The notes under the pieces: model-generated
Seen by the model: the letters and a program-made list of their open reading frames with translations, nothing else
What the model was told of the DNA's origin: nothing
Database searches by the model: none
Made by a program: the position numbers and the translations under genes
NCBI GenBank assembly: GCA_903892355.1
Contig: CAITIE010000125.1
Coordinates: 1 to 64,000 of the forward strand
Length of the DNA: 64,000 bases
From: an uncultured Pirellula sp.
GTDB lineage: Bacteria > Planctomycetota > Planctomycetia > Pirellulales > Pirellulaceae
Direction of reading: 5' to 3'
Shown: positions 45,856-54,735 of the stretch, one piece after another
Layout of the letters: each line of letters opens with the position of its first letter
Numbering within the stretch: the first letter of the stretch is position 1

Positions 45856-47050
45856 TTTTGCATACGTCGCTCGAGACCTCAGCGGTAAATCGATCGTAGG
45901 AACCATCAGCGCCGCCAGCGTGCGGGATGCTGCAACGCAACTCGGATCGAAGTCCCTATTCCCAATCTCGATCCAAGTTGACAAGACCAAGCAGGTACGA
46001 CGAACCGGCCGGGTCAGCGGCGTGCAAATGGCATCGTTCTACGGCCAAATGGCATCGCTCCTGCGAAGCGGTGTTCCGATGCTCAAGGCGCTGACGGTCC
46101 TGTCGCAGCAGTCCGGCTCCAGCAAAACGCTGCGCAATGTCATCTCCGAAGTCAAAGCTCGAGTCGAGGAAGGGGAATCGTTGCCCGACGCAATGGCCCG
46201 ATACCCCCGGATATTCAACGACATGGCCGTGAACATGGTGCGTGCAGGAACCGAAGGTGGCTTCCTTGAGGATGCCCTCGAACGTGTCTCCGGCTTCGTC
46301 GAACAACAAGAAGAGCTCAAAGGCAAAACACTTGGAGCTCTCGCCTATCCCGTTTTCGTCATGGGAGTTGGTTTGGTGGTAGTCACGGTACTGTTGATCT
46401 TCTTCGTTCCCAAGTTCGAAGGGATCTTTCAAAATCTTCGCAAACGGGGTGGCTTGCCCATCGCTACCGAACTGCTCCTGTCGATCAGCCAAGTCGTCCA
46501 GAACTATTGGTGGATCGTATTGGGCGTGATCGCCGCCATCATTTTGGTCTTGAAGAATTACTTGGAAACCGAACAAGGCAAAAACAATGCGGACCTTGTC
46601 AAGATCAAGACTCCGCTCCTCGGAGGCGTGTTCCTGAACTTGGCCGTGGCAAGATTTTGTCGGGTCCTCGGAACATTGCTCAAGAATGGGGTTCCTATCC
46701 TTAAGTCCCTCGACATCAGCCGAAACGCGGCGGGCAATATGGTCCTTTCCAAAGCGATTGAAAATGCCAGCACCGAAATCCAGGCGGGCGAGCGACTGGC
46801 CAAGCAACTCGAGAAATCGGGACACTTCCCCCCGACGGTTGTTGAGATGATTGCAGTTGCCGAAGAGTCCAATACCCTAGACACTGTTTTGGTAACGATC
46901 TCAGATAACCTCGAACGGACCACCTTCCGGCGGTTGGAGACAGTGATTCGGCTCGTCGAACCGATGATGCTTCTCATCCTGGCAGGCTTGGTCATGTTCG
47001 TTGTGCTCGCGTTGATGCTACCCGTCCTCAACAGTGCCAACACCCTATAA
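45848..47050 (+). CDS. gspF: Type II secretion inner-membrane protein GspF
   Basis: A 400-residue GspF/PilC family protein with two repeated helical cytoplasmic domains (about 65-190 and 270-390). The conserved segments are F-Y-G-Q-M-A-S-L-L-R-S-G-V-P and F-C-R-V-L-G-T-L-L-K-N-G-V-P, each followed by E-G-E-S-L/A-G-E-R-L, and three membrane segments (about 165-190, 215-235, 370-395). GspF links the ATPase to pseudopilus growth. GGGAGG lies 6 bases before the ATG. GspG follows after 37 bases. Confidence 0.96.
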   Translation: MPDFAYVARDLSGKSIVGTISAASVRDAATQLGSKSLFPISIQVDKTKQVRRTGRVSGVQMASFYGQMASLLRSGVPMLKALTVLSQQSGSSKTLRNVISEVKARVEEGESLPDAMARYPRIFNDMAVNMVRAGTEGGFLEDALERVSGFVEQQEELKGKTLGALAYPVFVMGVGLVVVTVLLIFFVPKFEGIFQNLRKRGGLPIATELLLSISQVVQNYWWIVLGVIAAIILVLKNYLETEQGKNNADLVKIKTPLLGGVFLNLAVARFCRVLGTLLKNGVPILKSLDISRNAAGNMVLSKAIENASTEIQAGERLAKQLEKSGHFPPTVVEMIAVAEESNTLDTVLVTISDNLERTTFRRLETVIRLVEPMMLLILAGLVMFVVLALMLPVLNSANTL

Positions 47051-47087
47051 TTTAACCACAACCCTAAGACTGTATTTGGAGTGATTC

Positions 47088-47537
47088 ATGACGACAAACC
47101 GTACCTCGCGCCACCCGCTTTCGCTACGCACACGAAACCAAACCCGGAAAGCTACTCGAGCTCGCCGCGGTTTTACGCTCTTGGAAGTCTTGTTGGTTCT
47201 CATCATTTTGGTTGTCATCGCTGGATTCGCGATCCAAAATTTCACCGGCATCCAAGACACCGCGAACAAGAAGGCTGCAACCACGCAAATCACGCAACTC
47301 TCGACCGCGATCAAGACCTATCAGCTTCTCATGGGCGGATTGCCACCCAACCTTGAGGCCCTAGTCAATCCTCCCGCAGATCTCGCCAAGCCAGGCGACT
47401 GGACCAAACAACTCGAACGCGTTCCAAATGATCCATGGAATCGCCCATACGAATACAAAGTTAACGGCTCGACCTTTGAGCTGCGATGCGTAGGACCGGA
47501 TGGTCAGTCTGGAACGTCCGATGATATCGTTCCGTAA
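47088..47537 (+). CDS. gspG: Type II secretion major pseudopilin GspG
   Basis: A 149-residue prepilin. A 28-residue basic leader precedes the cleavage site R-R-G/F-T-L-L-E-V with Glu at +5 and a hydrophobic helix. The GspG signature is clear: L-E-A-L-V-N-P-P, P-x-D-P-W-N-R-P-Y-E-Y and C-V-G-P-D-G-Q-S-G-T-S-D-D-I, the last containing the calcium-binding Asp residues. GGAG lies 7 bases before the ATG. Its end overlaps gspH by 17 bases. The leader is longer than usual. Confidence 0.96.
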   Translation: MTTNRTSRHPLSLRTRNQTRKATRARRGFTLLEVLLVLIILVVIAGFAIQNFTGIQDTANKKAATTQITQLSTAIKTYQLLMGGLPPNLEALVNPPADLAKPGDWTKQLERVPNDPWNRPYEYKVNGSTFELRCVGPDGQSGTSDDIVP

Positions 47538-48255
47538 GGAGCCCGTACGCTTCTCCCAAACCGTTAGCATTTCAACGGATCGGTTCCCCCGATCTCGTCA
47601 TGGGTTCACGCTTCTCGAATTGATGCTGGTGCTAGCGATTTTTGCCGTCATGGCCAGCCTCGCGATTCCTACGCTCGATTCGATGATCACGAGTAGGCGT
47701 CTGATTCAATCGACTGAGCGACTCCAAAACGAGTTGCTCGAGGCCCGGGTTACGGCAATGAAGACAGGGCAAGCCCAAGTCTTTCGCGCAACCATCCAAG
47801 GAAGCGGTTACTCGATCACCCCGTGGCTCAGCGGCAATGAGTCTCAGGATGCCTCGGCGGGCGCGACGGTGATGACCCAAGGCGGCGTGATCCAAACCGA
47901 ACGGACAAACAGCGGACAAGTTGCGACGTCTGGCGTCGACACCAGCGGTTCCGAAAAGAACCTGGATACCGACGTGTTGTTTATGGGGGTCGAAACCCTC
48001 GTCGATGCGAGGAACGCTCTCGAGTTGCAAAAGGCCGGCGAAGTGGTCCCGTCAACTGGCGCCACGACGACTGCCGGGTCGATCTCCACCCCGCTTCTTC
48101 TATACCCCGATGGCAGCACCACCACAGCACAAATCATCTTAGCGGACACTCGTGGTCGTCGTATGGCAATCCAATTGCGAGGCGTCACCGGACGATCGAC
48201 CTCCCTGCGGTTATCACCCGTCGACGCATCCACAATTCCCCCGGCTTCTCAGTGA
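47521..48255 (+). CDS. gspH: Type II secretion minor pseudopilin GspH-like
   Basis: A 244-residue prepilin with cleavage site S-R-H-G/F-T-L-L-E-L, +5 Glu and a hydrophobic helix, followed by the GspH-type R-L-Q-N-E-L-L-E-A-R-V-T-A-M-K-T-G segment and a C-terminal beta-rich domain with an Ala/Thr/Ser-rich loop. The ATG at 47521 lies inside the gspG end, with GGAA 7 bases upstream; an ATG at 47500 is also in frame. GspH belongs to the tip complex of the pseudopilus. Confidence 0.85.
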   Translation: MISFRKEPVRFSQTVSISTDRFPRSRHGFTLLELMLVLAIFAVMASLAIPTLDSMITSRRLIQSTERLQNELLEARVTAMKTGQAQVFRATIQGSGYSITPWLSGNESQDASAGATVMTQGGVIQTERTNSGQVATSGVDTSGSEKNLDTDVLFMGVETLVDARNALELQKAGEVVPSTGATTTAGSISTPLLLYPDGSTTTAQIILADTRGRRMAIQLRGVTGRSTSLRLSPVDASTIPPASQ

Positions 48256-48297
48256 CGATCTGAGGTTGAACGGTTAATTCAAGAGCATTCCTTAGCC

Positions 48298-48858
48298 ATG
48301 CACCCCCGACACCAGCAACGACTTCGATGGAACGCGACCCGCGGAAAACGCGTATGGTCAGAGCGAGGTCCTGCGCAGGTAAAGGGGATTTCATTGCTCG
48401 AAGTCGTATTGGCCCTTGCGATTCTCGCCATGTCCGGTGCGATCTTGGCTCAGGTCGCAAGCAATGCGACCGATAACGGGTTGATGGCGCACCGACTGGC
48501 CACAGCTCAGATTTTGGCGGAATCGAAAATGGCCGAAGTCGTCACCGGTGCGATCTCGATCCAAGGCTCCAGCGGATGGCTTCCCATCACCGACCCCGTT
48601 CCAAATGGCACTTGGTACTACAGCGTCCAGACGGTAAATGCGGTTCGCCCGAACATGATCGGCATCAGGCTTGCCATCACCGACGCAGACGGCCAAACAG
48701 ACAACAAAGAACTCTTCTACATCGTGCGTTGGATGATCGATCCCAATCTAGGGCTCGATACCCCTCCTAGCTCATCAGATTCCTCGGGCTCTGCTTCCAC
48801 GGGCTCGACCGGTTCATCGGTAGGGACCGGAGCCGCATCGAGTGGAGGTATCCAATGA
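48298..48858 (+). CDS. gspI: Type II secretion minor pseudopilin GspI-like
   Basis: A 186-residue prepilin with a 30-residue basic leader, cleavage site V-K-G/I-S-L-L-E-V, a hydrophobic helix and the segment A-T-A-Q-I-L-A-E-S-K-M-A-E-V that matches GspI. The C-terminal 35 residues are a Ser/Gly tail. The stop overlaps the gspJ start as ATGA. Identity as GspI rests on the helix pattern and gene order between H and J. Confidence 0.85.
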   Translation: MHPRHQQRLRWNATRGKRVWSERGPAQVKGISLLEVVLALAILAMSGAILAQVASNATDNGLMAHRLATAQILAESKMAEVVTGAISIQGSSGWLPITDPVPNGTWYYSVQTVNAVRPNMIGIRLAITDADGQTDNKELFYIVRWMIDPNLGLDTPPSSSDSSGSASTGSTGSSVGTGAASSGGIQ

Positions 48859-50105
48859 AGACGCTACGTCGCGACGGCTTTACCCTTCTTGAATTGCTAT
48901 TGGCTTTGTCCCTCTCCGCCGTGGTCGCGTTGCTCATCGGTGGTTTGATCCAGTTGTATTTGCTCAATGAAAACCGGGGCCGTGAGAATGTTCGCCAAGC
49001 CCAAGTCGCTCGCGCGGTCTTGAGCATGATCGCCGAAGATATTCGAACGACGGTGCGCTACCAACCCTTTGACACTAGCGGTCTTCAGCAAATGCTCAGC
49101 GGATCGGCTGCGAGCATGATGGGCATGCCGAGCGGGATGGCAGGTGGAGGTGCCAGTGGGGCTGGTGGCGCGGGGAGTAGCGTCGGGGGCGGTGGCGTTT
49201 CAACCGGTTTAGGAGCACCCTCGGCAGGAAACCAAAATACGGGTAGTACCAGTCCATCAACAGGAGGAACGGGTTCACTTCCAACCGGCACCTCCGGTGG
49301 CGCGGGCAGTGCATCTGGAGGCGGGCGAACGTCTGCGGCAGGGGGTGGCACCTCGATCAATTTCCCAAGTAGCTCGGGATCCGGATCTGCAGGGAGTTCC
49401 AGCGGAGGAGCCTCCGACAGTTCCGCGACCTCCGACCAAATCAGTGTGCCGCCAGGTGTTTACGGTTCGGAAGCCTCCATCGAAATCGATGTCAGCCGGA
49501 TGCCTCGTCCCGATGAGTACACCATGCGCCCAGGAGACTTGTCGATAGGTACTCTCGGCGATATGCCCAGCGATATCAAAACGGTCAGCTACTACGTGCA
49601 ATCTCCCCGCAGCGATGGAATCCTCGATCCATTGTCGCGACTAACATCGGAAACATCGACGTCGACCTCGGGCGCAAGCGTATCGACCAACGGTGGACTC
49701 GTTCGACGCTCACTGGATCGAGCAGTAACGCAGTACGCATATCAAGTCGGGAATACCACCCAATTGCTCCGAACAGGCGAATTGATCGCGCCCGAAGTGC
49801 TGGGTATCGAGTTCTCGTATTTCAGTGCGGCTAACGGCTGGCAAACCCAATGGGACTCGAGCACGCTCGGCCTTCCCAGCGTGGTCAAGGTTACCATCGC
49901 CATGCAAAGCGAGTCGATGGCTAGAAGCAACCCGATAACGCCAGGTCTTAGTTTGTCATCGATCACCTCAGCGATGGCACAGGAATATGGGATTCAGTTT
50001 TACTCGACCAATGTCATCATCCCAGGTGCAGGCTTGCTCACGGCACCTCAATCCCAATCTGAGACCGGATCCACATCCAATGGAATGAGTTCGTTAGGAC
50101 TATGA
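48855..50105 (+). CDS. gspJ: Type II secretion minor pseudopilin GspJ-like with Gly/Ser insertion
   Basis: A 416-residue prepilin: short leader, R-R-D-G/F-T-L-L-E-L-L-L-A-L, hydrophobic helix, and R-A-V-L-S-M-I-A-E-D-I-R-T-T, the segment typical of GspJ. A Gly/Ser/Thr-rich tract at about 90-195 interrupts the globular part; the C-terminal half (about 200-390) has the beta-rich GspJ fold with I-S-Y-Y-V and F-S-Y-F-S-A-A-N-G-W-Q-T-Q-W-D. Normal GspJ proteins are about 200 aa, so this one is doubled by the insertion. The start and stop both overlap neighbours as ATGA, showing strong coupling. Confidence 0.88.
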   Translation: MKTLRRDGFTLLELLLALSLSAVVALLIGGLIQLYLLNENRGRENVRQAQVARAVLSMIAEDIRTTVRYQPFDTSGLQQMLSGSAASMMGMPSGMAGGGASGAGGAGSSVGGGGVSTGLGAPSAGNQNTGSTSPSTGGTGSLPTGTSGGAGSASGGGRTSAAGGGTSINFPSSSGSGSAGSSSGGASDSSATSDQISVPPGVYGSEASIEIDVSRMPRPDEYTMRPGDLSIGTLGDMPSDIKTVSYYVQSPRSDGILDPLSRLTSETSTSTSGASVSTNGGLVRRSLDRAVTQYAYQVGNTTQLLRTGELIAPEVLGIEFSYFSAANGWQTQWDSSTLGLPSVVKVTIAMQSESMARSNPITPGLSLSSITSAMAQEYGIQFYSTNVIIPGAGLLTAPQSQSETGSTSNGMSSLGL

Positions 50106-52759
50106 AATCTCACAACGCAGCAAAACTAAGAAAGAACAAGAAGATCCTTGCTCGGCGCAATCGAGCTAGGAAGCAACGTCGGGCATTCTTGCTCTTGGCG
50201 GTTCTATTGGTCGTATCTGCGGTCACGTTAGCCTCGCTCGCGTTCATGCAGTCGATGCTGCTCGGTCACCAGGAATCTCGGATTACAGGGGAGAGCATCC
50301 AAGCTCGCTATGCGGCCGATTCGGGAATCGATGCGGCTCGACTTTTTATCGCGTCGAGCCGTGCACAGCGCTTGGAAGCCGGAGGCAGTTTCAACAACCC
50401 GAATACGTTTCAGGCGATCCCCGTTCTCGAATCCAATGACCCCGCCAATCCATGCAATTACACCTTGATCGCTCCAGGGCTTGATGAATCCGGAGAGTAT
50501 GCAAGCGTCCGTTTCGGATTGCAAAATGAGTCGGCGCGACTGAACCTGAACGTGTTGCCTTTGATCGACTCAACATTGAGTCCTATGACATCTTTGATGT
50601 CCGCCGCGTCGAGCTCGATCATGCCGACCACCGGCTCGTCGAGCCCATTGGGTGCTTTGTCGTCAGCCGCTGGAGCCAGCACAGGAAGTAGTTCCGGATC
50701 GACGAGTTCTAGCTTGGGTCGAGACCTACTCATGGCCTTGCCTGGAATGACCGAAGACGTAGCCGATGCCATTCTCGATTTCATCGATGCGGATGATGAA
50801 CCGAGAGAGTACGGCGCTGAACGCGATTACTACACACAGCTTCCTAGCCCCTACGCTCCGATCAATGGTCCACTCGATTCCATCGAACAATTGCTCTTGG
50901 TGCGAGGCGTCACGCCCTACCTGCTGTTCGGCTTGGATCAAAACAGAAACGGCGTTCTCGAATCCTCAGAATCCAGCGCCGCTACCGGTGCGGCAGCGAT
51001 TCCCGGAAGCCCGATGGCTATGGGTGGCGTTTCTGGATCGACAACCAATGCAACACCACCACCCAACTTGGGATGGGCCATGTACTTGACGCTGTATTCG
51101 AAAGAGAAGAACGTCACCTCCGACGGACAAACACGCATCAACCTGAACGGCCAAGACCTCAACCAACTGCGCACCGATCTCGCCAGCACTGTGGGAGATG
51201 ATTTGGGAACGTTCATCATCGCCTACCGTGTGCTCGGTGGTGCGAATGGAGGCGGAGGAGGTAGCGACGGTCAAGGAGGTGGTGCAACCGGAGCAGGTGC
51301 CGGCGGCGTTCCCGCGGGCGGAGGAGGATTCCCAGGTGGCGGAGGTGGCGGTCCAGGTGGGGGCAGTGGCCCCGGCGGCGGTGGCCGTGGTGGAAATGGT
51401 CGTGGAAACAATGGTCCCGGTGGCGGTGGTCCCGGTGGCGGTGGTCCCGGTGGCGGTGGTCCCGGTGGCGGTGGCGGCCCAGGGGGGCCTGGCGGCGGCT
51501 TTGGACCGGGCGGAGGCGGACCTGGTGGACCAGGTGCTGGCTTTGGACCGGGAGGGCAAGGGCAAGGGGGCCGTGGCGGCGGCGGTGCTCCAGGTGGAGG
51601 TGGAGGCGGTGTGCCTCGAGGTGGTCGAAGCGATTTTACGTGGATGCAACTCGCCTCGCCCGTATTCTCGTTGGTATCGATGCCTCAACCCCCTGCGGGT
51701 GGACGGGGCGGTCAAGGGCAAGGCGGCGGACCAGGCGCTGGCGGTGGACCAGGCGCTGGCGGTGGTCAAGGCGGTGGTCCTGGTCAAGGCGGTGGTCCTG
51801 GTCAAGGCGGTGGCGGCTTTGGCGGAGGTGGACGAGGAAACAATGGGCCCGGAATGGGAGGTGGGCCCGGAATGGGAGGTGGTCCCGGCAACGGTGGCGG
51901 ACGAGGCAACGGCCCTGGGCGTGGCAACAACGGCCCCGGCGGCGGAAACGGGCCCGGCGGCGGTAACGGGGGGGGCGGTGGCAATGGCCCCGGCGGTGGT
52001 AACGGCGGCCGAGGCAATGGCGGTCGCGGTGGCGGCGGATTTGGTGGCGGTGGATTCGGCGGCGGAGGCGGCACTCCCGGCGGAGGAAACCCCGGTGGGG
52101 GCGGTACTGGCGGCGGAAGCCAACCGCAGGTGATGCCATGGTCTGCTGCCGCATTCGATGGCTTGAACATTGATATGTCTCAGCAGCCATCCGGACGGGT
52201 CAACCAAGTACTGGAACTGGTGGATGCCCAGGTCACGGCATCCGTGAACGGACAAGACATCACCTACATGTCCCCTTTGACATCTTCTCCTATCCAGATG
52301 GCGATCTACATGCCCACCCTTATGGACAAAGTTACCAGCGTGGAAGCGCCGATGCTCCCAGGCCGAATTAATATTAATGAGGCTCCTCGCGAAATTCTCG
52401 CTGGGCTGCCAGGCATCACCTCCGACATTCTCGACAAATTGATTGAATCCCGGTCCCAAAGCGCGGATACGGAAAACCGCAAGCATGAGACGTGGCCAAT
52501 GGTCGAAGGCATCCTGACCCTACAACAGATGAAATCGATCGCTCCACTGATTACAGCCGGCGGGGACGTCATGCGCGTTCAAAGCGTCGGGTACTTCGAA
52601 CAATCGTCCGGCTTTTCCCGCGCCGAAGCAGTCATCGACGGATCCGGGAATATCCCGGTCATTTTGATGTACCGAAAACTGGACCACCTAGGACGCGGTT
52701 TCAGCCAATCCACCCTAGGGCAACGCGCGATGGGAATGATGGCGGTGAGTACTCCATAG
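50102..52759 (+). CDS. gspK: Type II secretion minor pseudopilin GspK-like with very long Gly-rich insertion
   Basis: An 885-residue protein. The start has R-R-A/F-L-L-L-A-V-L-L-V-V and a membrane helix, then Y-A-A-D-S-G-I-D-A-A-R. The helix-hairpin-helix GspK core is present: L-P-G-M-T-E-D-V-A-D-A-I-L-D-F-I-D-A-D-D-E with P-Y-A-P-I-N-G-P-L-D-S-I-E-Q-L-L, and again late as I-N-I-N-E-A-P-R-E-I-L-A-G-L-P-G-I. Between these lies a tract of about 300 residues (roughly 380-680, bases 51236-52130) made almost only of Gly with Pro, Asn, Arg and Gln. GspK proteins are normally about 320 aa. The tract's repeats make long open frames in other phases, which are not genes. Confidence 0.9.
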   Translation: MKSHNAAKLRKNKKILARRNRARKQRRAFLLLAVLLVVSAVTLASLAFMQSMLLGHQESRITGESIQARYAADSGIDAARLFIASSRAQRLEAGGSFNNPNTFQAIPVLESNDPANPCNYTLIAPGLDESGEYASVRFGLQNESARLNLNVLPLIDSTLSPMTSLMSAASSSIMPTTGSSSPLGALSSAAGASTGSSSGSTSSSLGRDLLMALPGMTEDVADAILDFIDADDEPREYGAERDYYTQLPSPYAPINGPLDSIEQLLLVRGVTPYLLFGLDQNRNGVLESSESSAATGAAAIPGSPMAMGGVSGSTTNATPPPNLGWAMYLTLYSKEKNVTSDGQTRINLNGQDLNQLRTDLASTVGDDLGTFIIAYRVLGGANGGGGGSDGQGGGATGAGAGGVPAGGGGFPGGGGGGPGGGSGPGGGGRGGNGRGNNGPGGGGPGGGGPGGGGPGGGGGPGGPGGGFGPGGGGPGGPGAGFGPGGQGQGGRGGGGAPGGGGGGVPRGGRSDFTWMQLASPVFSLVSMPQPPAGGRGGQGQGGGPGAGGGPGAGGGQGGGPGQGGGPGQGGGGFGGGGRGNNGPGMGGGPGMGGGPGNGGGRGNGPGRGNNGPGGGNGPGGGNGGGGGNGPGGGNGGRGNGGRGGGGFGGGGFGGGGGTPGGGNPGGGGTGGGSQPQVMPWSAAAFDGLNIDMSQQPSGRVNQVLELVDAQVTASVNGQDITYMSPLTSSPIQMAIYMPTLMDKVTSVEAPMLPGRININEAPREILAGLPGITSDILDKLIESRSQSADTENRKHETWPMVEGILTLQQMKSIAPLITAGGDVMRVQSVGYFEQSSGFSRAEAVIDGSGNIPVILMYRKLDHLGRGFSQSTLGQRAMGMMAVSTP

Positions 52760-52810
52760 CACATTCGATGAAACCATCCCCCTAATAGCACGTACCATCC
52801 AAAACCACGG

Positions 52811-52894
52811 CTCACTTACTTACTCGCTCACTTACTTACTCGCTCACTTACTCACTTACTTGCTTACTTGCTTACTTGCTTACTTGCTTACTTG
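52811..52894. repeat. Four-base-period microsatellite upstream of gspL
   Basis: Two perfect copies of CTCACTTACTTACTCG (52811-52826, 52827-52842) are followed by imperfect CTCACTTA units and five perfect copies of CTTACTTG (52855-52894). The tract keeps a 4-base period and ends 47 bases before the next start codon, in a place where length change by slippage could alter promoter or leader spacing. Confidence 0.95.
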
Positions 52895-52941
52895 CTGAGA
52901 CAACCACAATTCCGCGGAATTGATCCACAGATCCAATCAAC

Positions 52942-54735
52942 ATGCCACGACTAATCACCATTGAATGCGATGCCAACGAAGTTCGAGTCGCCGTCGGAAC
53001 CTCCGGCTTGACCGGCGTTTCCGTTGAGCGAGTCCTGAGTTCCCCAATCTCCATCGAAGAGAACGCAGAGCCCTGGGGGTCCTCGGTTGCGAGTCAAGCT
53101 CTCAAAGAACTCCTGAGCCAATCAGGAATCAAGTCCGGTGATGCGATCGCTTGCATCAGCCGTAACGACATTGAATTGCGAGCGATCACGCTCCCCTTGG
53201 TCGATGCGAACGAACTGCCCGATATGGTTCGCTTCGCCGCTCCCCGGTACTTTGCCAACGTAAGCGAAGCATGGCCTCTCGACTTCATTACGATGCCATC
53301 CCACATGGAAGGAAGCATCGATTGCATCGTCGGTGCCATCAATCCATCGCTTATCCAAAAGATCGCGAGCACGGTGGAGGGAGCAGGCTTAACCTTGACC
53401 CACATGGTGCTGCGTCCGATGGCCGCGGCAGCAGGTGCCATCGCAAAGCACCCGGAGTGGAACAACGAAACGGTCATGTTCATCGACTTGCTCAACGATG
53501 AGACCGATGTGGTTGTGGTTGAAAAGGGGAACGCCGTGTTTATGCGGAATTTCCAAGCCCCCTTTGATGCCGCGGATCCTCAGACGGCTATCTCGCTTGC
53601 AGGTGAAATCAAACGAACGATCTTTTCTGCGATCTCCCAACGCCCTGGGCTATCGGTCAGCCAGATTGTGATCTGGACCAAAGACTCATTGGCACCTTTC
53701 GCCTCGGAACTCAGCAAAGCGGTCGACTTGCCCGTCAAAATGCTCGACCCATTCTCGATGGCGGAAAAGGCCAAAATCGAAATCGCGGCAACCACGCAAA
53801 CCGTCGGCAGATTCGCCCCTGTCCTTGGGGCCTTGCACTTCCCCCAAGAATCGCGCCGGCTGATCGACTTTGCCAACCCTCGCAAGAGAGTTGAAAAGAA
53901 ACGACCCATCGCGATGTACATCGCCGCCGGTGCGGCAGGTGTCGCCGCCATCGCCGGCGGGCTTTGGTGGTACACATCGTCCCACTCAGCACTAGATGAT
54001 GATATCCGATTGCTCAACGAATCCATCAAGAATCAAACCGAAGCCCTCAAAGCCGCTAACAAAAACATCAGTGACTGGAGCAAGGTCGAAAAGTTTATCG
54101 AAGGTGATGTGCTTTGGATCGAGGAACTCGCCCAACTCTCAGCCAAGGCCCAAAGCCCCGATGAAACGTATTTTGGTACTACCACGTTTCTCTTAGAACC
54201 CAAGAGTGCCAAAGCTTCAATCTCGGCAAAGTACTATGCCAAAGACCAAGACACCGTGCCGGAGGTACAGGCAGGATATCGAGATCCTCGTCATACCGTC
54301 AAAGGACAAGCGGTAACGATCAGCCCTGATAAGACCTATCCAGCCGCCTCGGATTTGATGATCACTATTGCTTCGACCAAAGTCACAGATCCGCGTGATC
54401 TGAAACGTCCGGAGAAACCGCACTGGACGCCCACGATCCAAAACGGGGACGCAAGCGTTGAGAACAACGACTCGAACAAACCGAGTGATGCGGCATCGGA
54501 AACGCCCAAGGAGTCATCGGATAGCGTCGGATCACCTTCGAAAGAACCTTCCAGCAACGAGCCAAAACCGTCGCCGGACACGCCTGAGTCCCCAAGTCCC
54601 ACAGCGCCCGCAACGCCGCTAGCAACCCCGGAAACCCCAGAAACCGCAAAACCGCCAGCGACGCCTCCATCCGATCCACCTAGCTCCGAACCAACTCCCT
54701 CCACCGAAACTCCCGTTGTTGGAGGTGCATCATGA
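52942..54735 (+). CDS. GspL/PilM-like inner-membrane assembly protein
   Basis: A 597-residue protein. Residues about 1-310 follow the actin-like PilM/GspL cytoplasmic fold (start I-T-I-E-C-D-A-N-E-V-R-V-A, then V-M-F-I-D-L-L-N-D-E-T-D-V-V-V-V in the phosphate-2 position). A membrane helix at about 330-350 (A-M-Y-I-A-A-G-A-A-G-V-A-A-I-A-G-G-L-W) is followed by a periplasmic PilN-like helical and beta region (about 355-500), and a Pro/Ser/Thr/Glu-rich tail of about 90 residues. It thus resembles a PilM-PilN fusion, the same plan as GspL. It overlaps the next gene as ATGA. Confidence 0.85.
   Translation: MPRLITIECDANEVRVAVGTSGLTGVSVERVLSSPISIEENAEPWGSSVASQALKELLSQSGIKSGDAIACISRNDIELRAITLPLVDANELPDMVRFAAPRYFANVSEAWPLDFITMPSHMEGSIDCIVGAINPSLIQKIASTVEGAGLTLTHMVLRPMAAAAGAIAKHPEWNNETVMFIDLLNDETDVVVVEKGNAVFMRNFQAPFDAADPQTAISLAGEIKRTIFSAISQRPGLSVSQIVIWTKDSLAPFASELSKAVDLPVKMLDPFSMAEKAKIEIAATTQTVGRFAPVLGALHFPQESRRLIDFANPRKRVEKKRPIAMYIAAGAAGVAAIAGGLWWYTSSHSALDDDIRLLNESIKNQTEALKAANKNISDWSKVEKFIEGDVLWIEELAQLSAKAQSPDETYFGTTTFLLEPKSAKASISAKYYAKDQDTVPEVQAGYRDPRHTVKGQAVTISPDKTYPAASDLMITIASTKVTDPRDLKRPEKPHWTPTIQNGDASVENNDSNKPSDAASETPKESSDSVGSPSKEPSSNEPKPSPDTPESPSPTAPATPLATPETPETAKPPATPPSDPPSSEPTPSTETPVVGGAS

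Noticed and set aside
50966-52486. Long frames antisense or out of phase with gspK (506 and 311 codons)
   Set aside because: They result from the Gly-rich repeats, whose G/C-rich codons lack stops in other phases; their products are Ala/Thr/Ser or Val/Ala runs.
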